The notes under the pieces: model-generated
Told to the model about the DNA's origin: nothing
Databases searched by the model: none
What the model saw: the letters and a program-made list of their open reading frames with translations, nothing else
Assembly (NCBI GenBank): GCA_037962975.1
Contig: CM075675.1
Span: 46,422,501-46,486,500, forward strand
Length of the DNA stretch: 64,000 nt
Direction: 5' to 3'
DNA from: Clitoria ternatea
Taxonomy: Eukaryota; Streptophyta; Magnoliopsida; Fabales; Fabaceae
Position numbers and translations under genes: made by a program
Shown here: positions 22,245 through 34,367 of the stretch, one piece after another
How positions within the stretch are numbered: the stretch's first letter is position 1
Layout: each line of letters opens with the position of its first letter

Positions 22245-24626
22245 TTTGTAATAAATAATAATAATTAATAAATAATAATTATAAATTTAATATATTTGAA
22301 ATAACATTATAATATTTTATCTAATAACAACTTAATATCACTATTTTATATGATAACATATATTCAATAATAGGTTAATAATAATAAACCCTAAATAATA
22401 ACAACTAAATATCACTATTTTATCTAACAACGTTATATTCAATAATAACTTAATAATAATAAACCCTAAATAATAACGACTAAATATCACTATTTTATGT
22501 AACAACATTATATTCAATAATAACTTAATAAAAATTATATTAAATAATAACAATTTAATATCACTATTTTATCTAATACATTATATTCAATAATAACTTA
22601 ACAATTTAAGAGTAATGGTGCACTCCCCAACTAGTAGATGAAAAGTATGTGTCTCTGGCCTCTATCTCTCAACCAATGTAAATATCAACTCTGAAGACAC
22701 AGGAAAATACGTAACTTTTACAAACTCATAGAAACCTACCCGTCGTAAGTGAGGAATAATTGCTTCTGGTATTTCATTTCTAACCCGAAGTGCTTTGTTG
22801 ATCTTTAGTTCACGACCAGGTCGTCCATTTCATACATGTGTTGATACGTGTTTGTCTTGGCATTTTAACAGGGACAGGTCCAACAATCCAGGATTTATAG
22901 ACCTCTCCTCAGCCATTTTGTAATAAATAATAATAATCAATAAATAATAATTATAAATTTAATATATTTGAAATAACATTATAATATTTTATCTAATAAC
23001 AACTTAATATCACTATTTTAAATGATAACATATATTCAATAATAGGTTAATAATAATAAACCCTAAATAATAACAACTAAATATCACTATTTTATCTAAC
23101 AACGTTATATTCAATAATAACTTAATAATAATAAACCCTAAATAATAATGACTAAATATCACTATTTTATGTAACAACATTATATTCAATAATAACTTAA
23201 TAAAAATTATATTAAATAATAACAATTTAATATCACTATTTTATCTAATACATTATATTCAATAATAACTTAACAATTTAAGAGTAATGGTGCACTCCCC
23301 AACTAGTAGATGAAAAGTATGTGTCTCTGGCCTCTATCTCTCAACCAATGTAAATATCAACTCTGAAGACACAGGAAAATACGTAACTTTTACAAACTCA
23401 TAGAAACCTACCCGTCGTAAGTGAGGAATAATTGCTTCTGGTATTTCATTTCTAACCCGAAGTGCTTTGTTGATCTTTAGTTCACGACCAGGTCGTCCAT
23501 TTCATACATGTGTTGATACGTGTTTGTCTTGGCATTTTAACAGGGACAGGTCCAACAATCCAGGATTTATAGACCTCTCCTCAGCCATTTTGTAATAAAT
23601 AATAATAATCAATAAATAATAATTATAAATTTAATATATTTGAAATAACATTATAATATTTTATCTAATAACAACTTAATATCACTATTTTAAATGATAA
23701 CATATATTCAATAATAGGTTAATAATAATAAACCCTAAATAATAACAACTAAATATCACTATTTTATCTAACAACGTTATATTCAATAATAACTTAATAA
23801 TAATAAACCCTAAATAATAACGACTAAATATCACTATTTTATGTAACAACATTATATTCAATAATAACTTAATAAAAATTATATTAAACAATAATAATTT
23901 AATATCACTATTTTATCTAATACATTATATTCAATAATAACTTAACAATTTAAGAGTAATGGTGCACTCCCCAACTAGTAGATGAAAAGTATGTGTCTCT
24001 GGCCTCTATCTCTTAACCAATGTAGATATCAACTCTGAAGACACAGGAAAATACGTAACTTTTACAAACTCATAGAAACCTACCCATCGTAAGTGAGGAA
24101 TAATTGCTTCTGGTATTTCATTTCTAACCCGAAGTGCTTTGTTGATCTTTAGTTCACTATCAGGTCGTCCATTTCATACATGTGTTGATACGTGTTTGTC
24201 TTGGAATTTTAACAGGGACAGGTCCAACGATCCAGGATTTATAGACCTCTCCTCAGCCATTTTGTAATAAATAGTAATAATTAATAAATAATAATTATAA
24301 ATTTAATATATTTGAAATAACATTATAATATTTTATCTAATAACAACTTAATATCACTATTTTATATGATAACATATATTCAATAATAGGTTAATAATAA
24401 TAAACCCTAAATAATAACAACTAAATATCACTATTTTACCTAACAACGTTATATTCAATAATAACTTAATAATAATAAACCCTAAATAATAATGACTAAA
24501 TATCACTATTTTATGTAACAACATTATATTCAATAATAACTTAATAAAAATTATATTAAATAATAACAATTTAATATCACTATTTTATCTAATACATTAT
24601 ATTCAATAATAACTTAATAATAATAA
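21939..24626 (-). repeat. Four tandem 672-bp copies of the PMD 5' end
   Basis: AGTAATGGTGCACTCCCCAA recurs at 21939, 22611, 23283 and 23955, exactly 672 bp apart. Each unit holds 306 bp of the first PMD exon, from the start codon to the LKDI motif, plus about 366 bp of AT-rich upstream DNA. Only the innermost unit continues into the rest of the gene; the other three are truncated at the same point. All four carry the same codon-29 TGA (22158, 22830, 23502, 24174), so the stop predates the duplication. Units 2 and 3 share changes absent from 1 and 4, fitting later unequal crossing-over. Confidence 0.95.
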
Positions 24627-24720
24627 ACCCTAAATAATAACAACTAAATATCACTATTTTATCTAATAATATTATATATACAATAATAACTTAATAAAAA
24701 TTTATTTTAAATAAAAATAA
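22310..24720. repeat. Nested ~74-bp AT-rich repeats inside the 672-bp units
   Basis: The phrase ATATCACTATTTTAT recurs at about 22335, 22409, 22483 and 22558, about 74 bp apart, and again in the other units. It runs on past the last unit to about 24720. Short repeated Ile/Leu-rich open frames here are by-products. Confidence 0.85.
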
Positions 24721-26039
24721 CTTAATATCAGTTTTTCTAACTACAAAAAAAATTACATAACAACATCATATTAGTAGTTTATTAAATGAACTAAAACTGT
24801 ATAACATATTACTATTTTATAAAATAATAACATTAGAATATGCACCATAGCACCACAGGGTCAGCTTTTTGCGTGTCCAATCCCCAATGAGTCACCTCTG
24901 CCAAGGACGACAAGGGTGTCATCTTCTCCAAGGACGATATAGCTGTGTCGTACAGCCCAACAACGAGTCTAGTACGTGGCACTCTCAGAGTGTGTCACTG
25001 GTTCTACATGCGACATGCAAGTTGTCTTCACGTGAGACGACACGCAATAAACAACCTCATATTAAAAAATACTCCCAAAATAGTCCTACTTTTGTAATTT
25101 AATTCATCAGGTATCCCATTTATAAAAAAAGCCCTAATAAGCCTATACAAATGCAATTATCATAATAATGTGGTGTATTCGCTTTCATCCTGATAGTATT
25201 GTTTTTATAACCACACTAATATGTTGTTAAAACACAATTTCTAAGTGTGGTCATTACTGCACTAAAATTGGTTAAATAACCACACTAACTACTTTGTTTT
25301 TCAGTGTATCTAATCCCAAGCCTACCTATCTAATCTCCCATTCACTTATGTAATGCATTCTAAAACCCTTTCCAATTCCCCAAGCAATTGTTCTTCCCAC
25401 ACAAACAAAGGTCTCCTCCCCCTTCACTAAAGCGTAAGTTTACCCCAGTTCAATCCTAATTTTTTGCCACCATAAACAACTGTGGATATTAAACTTACAA
25501 AGGTCTCTCTCATTTACCCAATGATCCTCCCAAAAACTGGTACTACACCCATCACCATCACTTTTCCCAGTATGACCAAATTGAGAAGAAAGAGAAATGA
25601 CAAACAATTAAATTGAGATAAAAAATAAAAGATTAAAAATATATTTTAGCATAAAATAAAACAAAAATAGATTTATAGTAAAATCTCAGTTTTTGAAGTA
25701 AATGTATAAAAATAAAATTGTATGCATTATGAAAATTGAATTACATTGTGTAAACAAAGAATTCAAAACACAAAAAATTTAGACTGTCCTTAATAGAATA
25801 TTTTGGAAATGAAAGGAATCAAGTTTTGCTTTTACGTTTCAAATTTGTTTATCAAAAACAATATATTAGGGCATATTTGTGAATTCGTTGTGTAAATTTA
25901 GTAATAGCATTGGGAAACAACGGATGAAAATCGCATGATGATGAGAGGAAGGACCATAATTCATGATTCCCACAAAAATAGACAATCCCATGCTTCCCAT
26001 TTTATGAGTTTAAGTATATATATAGAATAGAAGAATGAG
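24721..26039. other. Intergenic sequence with a possible CACTA-type terminus
   Basis: Mostly unassigned. 24869-25100 is less AT-rich but has no recognised coding frame. At 25297-25306, TTTTTCAGTG read inward on the minus strand gives CACTGAAAAA. Motifs AGTGTGG/CCACACT recur at 25211, 25244 and 25280, resembling CACTA subterminal repeats. I could not find a matching other end. Confidence 0.3.
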
Positions 26040-26495
26040 ATGCTCCCAATATCCAAGAATGCTTTTTGCTTTGGGTCGGAAACTGAGAATGGTAACACAA
26101 AAACAAGAATCAATATGGGAATGGGTGTGGTGAAGCTGAATATTGCTAGTATCTCTGTGTCTCAGTTCATTGCATTTCGTAACTTAGTGTCAAAATTTAA
26201 ATATGTGACATTTTTTTGTTATTATCGTCATATGAACCAAACCTGGCGCATCAGAGACAGAGCATCACATGATTATGATGCATGGGTTGAGTGTAAAAAG
26301 GGAGAATATATGCAACTTGCTACTTCAATATATCATTATCTCTTCGCTTTAATTGTCTTTGCCTTTATGCAATGCATCTTAGCACGTGGGTTTAATTACC
26401 TTATCTCATGCGCCAACTCTTTGCTTCGCTTTCTTTTCTTTCTAATCAATCTCAATCGCGCCCACACGCACCATTACTTGACTCTTAATGCATGA
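26040..26495 (+). CDS. Unrecognised 151-codon open frame
   Basis: This frame starts MLPISKNAFCFGSETENGNT and ends in a hydrophobic C-terminal part (YHYLFALIVFAFMQCILARG) that could be one membrane segment. A TATATATATAG box lies about 20-30 bp upstream, too close for a normal leader. I recognise no domain, and length alone does not exclude chance in this sequence. It could equally be a pseudogene fragment or non-coding. Confidence 0.15.
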   Translation: MLPISKNAFCFGSETENGNTKTRINMGMGVVKLNIASISVSQFIAFRNLVSKFKYVTFFCYYRHMNQTWRIRDRASHDYDAWVECKKGEYMQLATSIYHYLFALIVFAFMQCILARGFNYLISCANSLLRFLFFLINLNRAHTHHYLTLNA

Positions 26496-27289
26496 ATGCA
26501 CTGCACTCCGCGCTGTATAACATTTCACTAAGGTTATTCTATTAGGAGAAACCTTAATTTCTAATTTTTTATCCAGAATAAAAAAAATTAATTTTTTAAA
26601 TTATTATTGCTTTTATCAATTTATTATTTAAAATAATAATAAATAAATTTCTTTAAATTTATGCTGTCAAAATTTAAAAAATTAACATGTCATCGTTTAA
26701 TATGAACATCTAGTAGTAAGAATGCAACCTTTATTTAAAATCAAACTCAATTATCTTATATTAATTATATATATTATAGGTAAACTAAAAAAATAATAAA
26801 CATTTATAGTTTCTTAACGTAGGACCTTATCAAAAAGATGGATTTTCTCAATCTTTTCAGAACTAGACCGGTTAGTGAACCGATGGAGGCATCGGTTCAA
26901 GGGTCACTGGTTGGACCGGTAATAATAAATTATTATTATTATTTTATATATTAAATAATAATTGCTTGAATCAAAATAATATACTATTTATAAAATAAAT
27001 TCAATAAATACATTAAAATATTACATAGTAATAAAGCTTCAAAATAGTACACATCCTACCATAATATACTTAAAAGGTCTAAAAACACACTATCCAAACC
27101 AAGTAAAATAAAAAATATGTCAATTTTATTTAATGTACAGGTTCTATTAGTGCGGTTTTGTAAAAAACTACACTAAAAGAGTTTCTAAAATATTAAAAAA
27201 ATAAATTACAAACCGGCTTTTTGATCGATTTTTCCTGATTTTTCTCGGTTTTTGACCAATTCAATGGATGATCGGGTTTCCCCCCTTCC

Positions 27290-30224
27290 TGTAACATCCT
27301 GATTAAAATACAATGGACTAGTAAATTAAATAGTTAATTAATTAAGAAAGTATGAAATTACCCAATTGCCCTTAATGACATCTATGCTAAAACAACTTCC
27401 AACTCTTTCTCTCTACTTCATTCACGTGTTCCTATAAGGAGAAAAAGGAATTCATACATTTCATTTTCTTCGTGCATGCAACAATGGAATTGGGTTCCCT
27501 TTCTACATCTTCTTCTTTTTAATTCTTCAAATTGGTGCGAATTTATTGGGCTATTCTCCTTCCCCACTCTTCCGGCAGCCATTCGTGACTTCGGGGGAGC
27601 CTCAATCTTGCGAAATTGAGGTAAAAATCTCATAGTTCAGACTTCCCATTTTTAAAATTGAGTTGTTCATGGAACCTAACCTCTAATCCTTCCACCTTCT
27701 TGAATCTAGAAGTATTTGTGAAACTTGGGTGGTTATGGGCAGCTTGGGAACCAATGGAGTTTTGATTTTTCCAAGTTAAAGTAAGTTAGAATTGAAACCC
27801 ATGACTTGTATATGGCCATTCTCATGAGCTAGGAACTTAATAATGGTTGGTTGCATGAAATTAGGTGAATGGTTGAGATAACGGACAGCTTGGGGTTTCA
27901 CCGAAGTTGAGTTTCAGAAGTCGATAACTTGATTTGGTAAGTTGTTAATTAATTAAATAATTATCGATGGTTATTTCTAGCTCCGTTTCATGAAATTTAA
28001 ATATTAATAAGGTTAATTATAATTTAGGAAGCGGTTTGATTAAGAATTTATGATTGGAAAGTGATCGAGTAGGGTTGGATAGCTTGTAAGTTTCTAGAAT
28101 CGCTTATTACAGGTAGGGGGAGCTATTACATTTTAAATGTATGGTTTATGAACGAGTTCAGGGAATATTGTTATGTTATGTGATATGTAACTGTGAAATA
28201 TGGCATTTGATGTGTTTTATCTATGTGATAATTGAGGAAATACCCTGTTTTATGTGTTATCTGAGAGATATTATGTGTTATGATGCTTTTCGTCCATAAA
28301 TATGATATTGAATTACATGAGATGTAATGAGTTCTTAGAATTACATTCTATGCTTGAAATGTGATTGGATAGTATTGATGAAATTGAGATAATACATGAG
28401 ATGTAATTGAATGAATGGTTTGGTATCATTCTATCGTATGAAATGCTTGGTGTAAATTGCAAGATGTTGCATATATGGAAAAGGGTGACTCGTGGAAGGT
28501 CAGGAGCCTTGTATGGTGATTTCAAGTTACAGATTCTTGGGCTAGGTTTCATGAGAGCCCATGATTACAGACGAAGCTAAAGTTAAGTCTCGAGACATCA
28601 CGAGGTGACCGATATCACGCGGGAAGGGCTAAAGAAGTGAGGCAAGGAAGGAATTTGTAATTTAAATGATTGTTAAGTCAGATCCGCATACATGTGCATT
28701 GGTGAATGCTATTGAGAATAACTTGTTTATATAGCCTATGCATTGTGATATTGAAGATATTAGGTGAACTGTTGATTTTATTGAATGGTAGTGAATGATA
28801 TTGATTATTGTGAAATTGAAATGTATATTTGAGAATTGGATTGGTAGATCCGATTTAATAACTGTCATTTAACATGTATTGTGCTTACCCCTATTTGTGG
28901 CTATATTTTCAGTGGACTTGGTCGCGATGGTGATTAGTGAGATGTCACCGTACTTGAGCGAGGGGAGGAGCATTGTATATATCTTGTACATGATGTAGAT
29001 GGTATTTTAGTAGTAGCCTTGGCCAACTTTTGTATATATATTTTGATAGTTGATGTATAGAACTGTTAGTGGATTTAGGTAGCTGACGACCTCAACTGGA
29101 AGCCTAGATTTATTTTTGATATGTATAGATGACGTGATGAATAATGAGGATATGATGATGATATATGTGTGATGACGTTTTGGTTATGGTGACCATGGAT
29201 GGTCCCAACTTATGGATAGATATATGATGCATGATTTCTAGGAATTGTGATTATGCACTTGATGTATTGCATATGTGTGATATGTCCAAGAATTTCCCAT
29301 GTGTGATGATTGATATTGATTATGCATTAGAAGTTGGATTGAGTGAAGGATGTATGAAAAATAAGGAGTATATATGATTTTTATGCATAATTAAGCAACT
29401 AATAGGGTCATTTAGAGTTTTACAAGGTTTGGATGTTATAGGATAGTCCCGATAGGCTCTATGTATGGTTTGTGACTTATAGAAACTAGGATGGGTCAAA
29501 TCCGTTAAGAATTGGCCCTTGAGTTACACAAAAATACCTTAAAACAGGCTAAAGGCGTTTCTGTGAATAAATCCCTCGTTTTTCAATATTTTGGAGCACA
29601 ACGAGTTGCTACACGTTATAAATGGTGTATATTAGGTGGTGTAAAAATTTGGTGGTGATTGGATTTCATATGAAAGAGTTAGGGTGGTCGGAAGTTGGAA
29701 TTTGTAGCTTTTTAGTGCATTTTTCTGCAATCTGCTGCAGTCTGCTATCATGAATCGATTCATGGTTTGGCTTGAATTGATCCATGGCTTACTGGTTTCG
29801 TGTGAGGTATTTCCAGGAGCTCATGAATCGATTCATGGCCTGGCTTGAGTCGATTCATGGTTTGGTGGATTATTAAGTCTGAATTTCCTTCCATGTGAAT
29901 CGATTCACAAGCTTCTGAGTTGCTGCCCTGGGTTATCATCACACATGAATCAATTCATGGTCATGCTTGAATCGATTCATAGCTTGTTGTTTGCCAATAT
30001 TCTTATGTTTTGGGGCTTTTTTGATATGGGTTAAGCCATCGTCGGTTCTTTAGCTCCTCAAATATTTTTTAATCTTTTGAGCTTCTGAAATCCACCAAGC
30101 TTGTACCTAATGCACATTTATGACTGAAATTGAGTTTGTGTGGTCCCAAAACCCTTGTTTCGAAATTAAAATAAACCACAAAAAATTTTCTTGGGTTTTC
30201 GGGCTTGTTAGCTAGGATGTTTTA
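27290..30224 (+). mobile_element. Solo LTR of a Ty3/gypsy element, same family as 55388-58606
   Basis: It begins TGTAACATCCTGATT and ends TAGGATGTTTTA, flanked by perfect CTTCC repeats (27285-27289 and 30225-30229). There is no internal region, so the element was lost by recombination between its LTRs. It matches the LTR at 55388 along its length, including the GTGGACTTGGTCGCGATGGT-like segment near 28912 and the palindrome array. Confidence 0.9.
29752..29980. repeat. TGAATCGATTCA palindrome array (7 sites)
   Basis: Sites (from GAATCGATTC or one-base variants) start at 29752, 29774, 29825, 29847, 29897, 29947 and 29969, spaced 22, 51, 22, 50, 50, 22. The expected partner of the 29897 site is missing through a deletion of about 22 bp. 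Confidence 0.9.
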
Positions 30225-30469
30225 CTTCCGGACTAGACAAGGCACCAGTTCCCGGTTTGACTGACCGATCCAGTCCAATTCTGATGACCATGAATTTTTT
30301 AGTTTATGTATTTTTTGAAAATATTTGCTTTGTTATTATGCAAGTTAATTAATTTTCTCAAATGTTGCTTCAAATTAATACAACACATGAACATTTGTTA
30401 AAAAGTTAACTAACGTGAAAGTAAACTTGATATTTTTCATAACACTAAAGTTGCATTTATCCATGGAGG

Positions 30470-30780
30470 GTAAAAATGAAATTAAATGAAAAATATGAAG
30501 AGAAATTAAAAGAAAAAATTAAAAGAGAAAAAAAAGAAAGTAAAGTATAAGAATATAAAGTGAGAAAATAAAAAAGAATTAAAAGAAAAAATTGGAAAGT
30601 AAAAAAGAGAAATTAAAATGTAAGAATATGAAAGGAAAAAAAAAGAATTAAAAGAAAAAATTTGGAGGGTAAAAAAATTAAATAAAAAATATGGAGAGAA
30701 ATTAAAAAAAGTTTAGAGAGAAAAAAATAAAGTGTAAGAATTTAAAATATAAAGTAAAAAAACAAAAAAAAATTAAAAAA
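30470..30780. repeat. Degenerate homopurine repeat tract
   Basis: The plus strand is almost only A and G (GAATTAAAAGAAAAAATTGG-like phrases). It has a loose repeat of 70-75 bp built from AGAAATTAAA, AAGAATATAAAG and GAAAAAATT. Confidence 0.7.
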
Positions 30781-32516
30781 TAACACTATTTTTTAAATAA
30801 ATGGTTGAATATTCATCCAAAAAAATGTTAATGGATGGATTGAGTGAATTTAATTAATTTAAGTTATGAATTGGATGAATATTTTAAGAGTTTTTAAATG
30901 AATCATAAATGGATTAATATCCATCCAAAAAAATTTAACTTAAATCTTACCGCATTATATCAAAAGTTATATCCAAAAGTTATAATTTGCAGGTGTTGCA
31001 ATAGGAGTTTCTAAATGATCTTACATTAGGAGTTTTTGCTGATAAACTCAAATGTTCTGGTTTATCTAAACAAGTTATAATATCTATATGTGTTGCAGCA
31101 AATTTTTAAGTATTTTGCAAGATATAAGTTAAAAAATTTTGTTAGTAAAGCAATTGACTGTGAGTTTCTAAATATATTTCATTAAGAGTTTAAAATTTCA
31201 AATTATATATTTTTTGTTCTACGGTTTGCTCGATTCACATTTTTTCCTTTTTGTAAATCTACTATGCAACATTTCTTAAGATTCAGAGAGAAACATTTTC
31301 ATCTTTTTCCTGTTTGTATTTCTACTTAGTCCACATAGCAGTTTTAATAATGTATCATTTTTGTGGGATAAAGCATTTAGAATATCCAACTTAACTAATC
31401 AAAGGATGCAAAATTCTTTAGAAAAAGCTATAACTTCTTAAAGTTATCAAATGTATTGACGTGAAAAAACATATAGAAGGGAATATATACAAAATAGAGA
31501 AAATAAATAAAACCAATAAGAAAATATTTGATTAGTAGAAGAAAAGATTTTGATTTTCTTATTAAATTTAGGGAACATAGATATGATCCTATAATCTAGT
31601 TGAGTCTAAGAAATTCATTAAGTCGTTACATGTTATTTAGAAATGCATTAAGCCTTCGCATGCTATTTTTTTTACCATGCTCACAAATTCACAAACTAAA
31701 ATAATATCATAACTTAAGACAAATAAAACTATGATTTAGAAATGCACATGAAAGAAAATGTTGCAAATTAGCTATTAGGACATAATACTTGCATGAAATT
31801 GTTTGAGGAATAAAGAAGTCAAAACATTATACATAAAAAGACAAACAAATAAAGTTGACAGTAGAATTTTAGGAAAAAAAAACAACAAATAATAGACAAC
31901 CCACACAAACCTTTATGTGAAACTCGACTTTGCGTTGGTTTGGTTATCTGTTTCATAAATGGAACGGAAATTCCAAAACCTTAAAAAATATATTTTACAG
32001 TTATATAGAGTTTTAATTGTCTCGAACGACGTAAAAGATCAATATGAACATTTAATTTGTTTTATTTTCACAATTTTTTTTCTCAACTATATACCAAACG
32101 AGCATTTTATCATCTTAGGCAGCATGTCTTTTCTTCTTTAAGATAGATTTGGTTGGTTTAATCATCAGGAAAAAAAATCCACCAAAAAAGAAGAAATTAA
32201 ATAAAATAATTAAGAAAATAAAATATTTGGTTATTGGTGGAAGAAGAGGCTAAAATTTTAAAGGAAACCAAATTAACACATTGTATCCGCATATAAGAAG
32301 TATTAGCTTTAAGTTATTTAAAAGTATCTAAATTATCCCTATGAAAAAGATATAAGTAGGATTTTAAAAATGTTATTTCAGTAAACCCTGTTACACTAAA
32401 ACATGTATAACATGTGACAAAAGAAAATATTAGAATATTCAACTTAACTAATCAAAGAATACAAATATAAGTATGATTGTGGGGGACTGATAATATCCAA
32501 GATAGCATCCAAATCT
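30781..32516. other. AT-rich sequence without recognised features
   Basis: No coding frame, RNA gene or element boundary could be supported here. Confidence 0.6.
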
Positions 32517-33707
32517 ATGGAGTTTGTTGTGTGGAAGGGAATAACCAAAGCATGGGAGCTTGTTAACAAAGTCGCAATATGGAACATTGGAGATGGCCAT
32601 TTCTTCTCATTTTGGATGGATCTATTTATTCCTAATATAGGCCCTTTAATCGATCATGCAAGCCAGATTATTCCAGCATGGCAACAACACTATCTGGTTT
32701 CATTCTTTGCTACAAATGGAAGATGGAATATTGACAATATTAAAGAGTTCCTTCTTGATCCAATTCTAAGTAGGCTTATGACTATTGCGCCACTTATCAT
32801 GGGAACTCGGGAGGATACTATTGGTTGGATCTTGTCCTCGAATGGAGAATTTTCCATTGCCTTTGTGTATCACCTTATACGTAAAGAAAGAAACTGTGTT
32901 AGTCCTACCAATGAGCTTGATGTCATAGTATTAAAGTGGAGGGGACCAACTAGAGCAAAATTGTTTTGTTGGTTAATTATGCATGGGAAAATTTTAACGA
33001 ACTAGGAAAGATACCTTCGCCAAATGAGTTCATCAGATTCATGCCCGAGATGTGAGGATAGTGTAGAAACAATCCTTTACCTCTTGCGGGATTGCCAATA
33101 CATAGAAGACTTGTGGAAAGAGTGGATCGATGGCTCTTCATGAGTTCCATTCTTCAGCCTTGGAGTATAGGATTGGCTACTAGTGAACTTGAAAAGTAAG
33201 CGTAAAATGACAAATGGTATAGCATGGCATGTGGTGTTTCCAATAGCTGTCTGGTGTCTATGGAAAAATCGCAACAATGTGGTGTTTGGAAATTCTGTTT
33301 GGGACATGCAAGGGTTGAGGAAGCAGATTATGGATCAAGCAATACTTATTCACGATGGTATTTTGGATCCCGTGGCTACTAAGTTGGAAAGAAGATACGT
33401 AGAGTGCCTGATCCATTAGAATGCTCCACCGGATGGGTCTTTTAAAATGAATTTTGATGCTTTATTTTGTACACAAGATAAAAGGGTGACTTGCGGTGGT
33501 ATCTTAAGAGATTCTATAGGTAAAGTGATTTCAGCCTTTTCCTATAACTTGGGAGCATGCTCAATAGTGGTGACGAAACTATTGGGTATTTATCATGGGC
33601 TTAAGTTTGCAAAAGAAAGAAGGATGAGAGCTCTCATTTTAGAGTTAGACTCGTTGACTGCTTTTAACTTTGTGGAAAAAGGAGACTTTTTCCCATCACC
33701 TAGGTAG
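32517..33707 (+). pseudogene. LINE (L1-type) ORF2 3' remnant: zf-RVT and RNase H-like domains
   Basis: A 162-codon open piece reads WNIGDGHFFSFWMDLFIPNI and ILSSNGEFSIAFVYHLI, then KWRGPTRAKLFCWLIMHGKI, matching the reverse-transcriptase zinc-binding domain (PF13966). After a TAG comes RYLRQMSSSDSCPRCEDSVE with the Cys-X2-Cys pair. A piece at 33183-33419 (FPIAVWCLWKNRNNVVFGNS) and one at 33447-33707 (FKMNFDALFCTQDKRVTCGG, ILELDSLTAFNFVEKG) form an RVT_3-type RNase H. Plant L1 elements carry this order. Stops make it a pseudogene. The copia element at 33716 is inserted eight bases after its last stop. Confidence 0.8.
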
Positions 33708-33715
33708 GTTGATCC

Positions 33716-34351
33716 TGTTGGAAATTTTGCTTATTTCAAAAGTTTCTAGTCCCACATTGCTTGGACAACATTTCTCTTAAGACTTTATATATAGAAAGAG
33801 AACTTATGGTGGTAAACAAGATAGAAAGGAAGTGGGCTCGCGCGCAAGTGGGTTTGGGCTGAAATATCTGTTTCGTGTGCAAATCTAATGATTTGCCCCC
33901 CCCTTTTGCGCGCACGATGATATACGCCGTTCCTTTTTATTTTTAAATTCTTTTTCTTTAAATTTGAATTTTAAATTTGAAAAGCCTATCAGAGAAAGCC
34001 ATTTATTGGGGCGTTTAATTTTAAGAACGTTACGATTTGTTTTTAAAGGGAATATCTTACCTGGTTATCTGATTAATTTCCGGTTAATGAGTATGATTAG
34101 TATTTGAATTCTGTAACGTTTCATTAACACGGAATTAATCGGTTATGTTTATGATATTAAAACAAATCGTACACGTTATGTTTATAATATCTTTCTTTCC
34201 AGTTTACACACAATTACGCTTAACCTTTTGCTAGTTCTGCTCCTGTTCTATTCAGACGGACTGTTGTATCCTGGGGGGTCACGCGCTACGCGAACAAACC
34301 CTTAAGCCCAGTGTGCTTCTCACACGCCTCAGTCTTACATTTTCTCCTATA
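33716..34351 (+). repeat. 5' LTR of the copia element
   Basis: It starts TGTTGGAAATTTTGC and ends TTTCTCCTATA. A TATATATA box lies at 33786-33793. It has 23 bp (TACGCCG...) absent from the 3' LTR. Confidence 0.9.
33786..33793 (+). promoter_or_regulatory. TATA box of the copia LTR
   Basis: TATATATA is conserved at the matching place in the 3' LTR (38987-38994). Confidence 0.55.
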
Positions 34352-34367
34352 ATCTTAAGGGTTTGCG

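Larger units (their letters stand above)
26858..30300. mobile_element. Older DNA element with imperfect inverted ends, split by a solo LTR
   Basis: The left part (about 26858-27289) contains CAGAACTAGACCGGTTAGTG and repeated ACCGG motifs. The right part (30225-about 30300), read in reverse complement, gives CAGAATTGGACTGGATCGG. The two resemble weak terminal inverted repeats around the solo LTR insertion site. Superfamily and exact ends are not resolved. Confidence 0.3.

Noticed and set aside
22341..24569. Four near-identical 68-70-codon minus-strand frames (Ile/Leu-rich), 672 bp apart
   Set aside because: They arise from nested ~74-bp AT-rich repeats upstream of the PMD start. Composition explains the hydrophobic residues.
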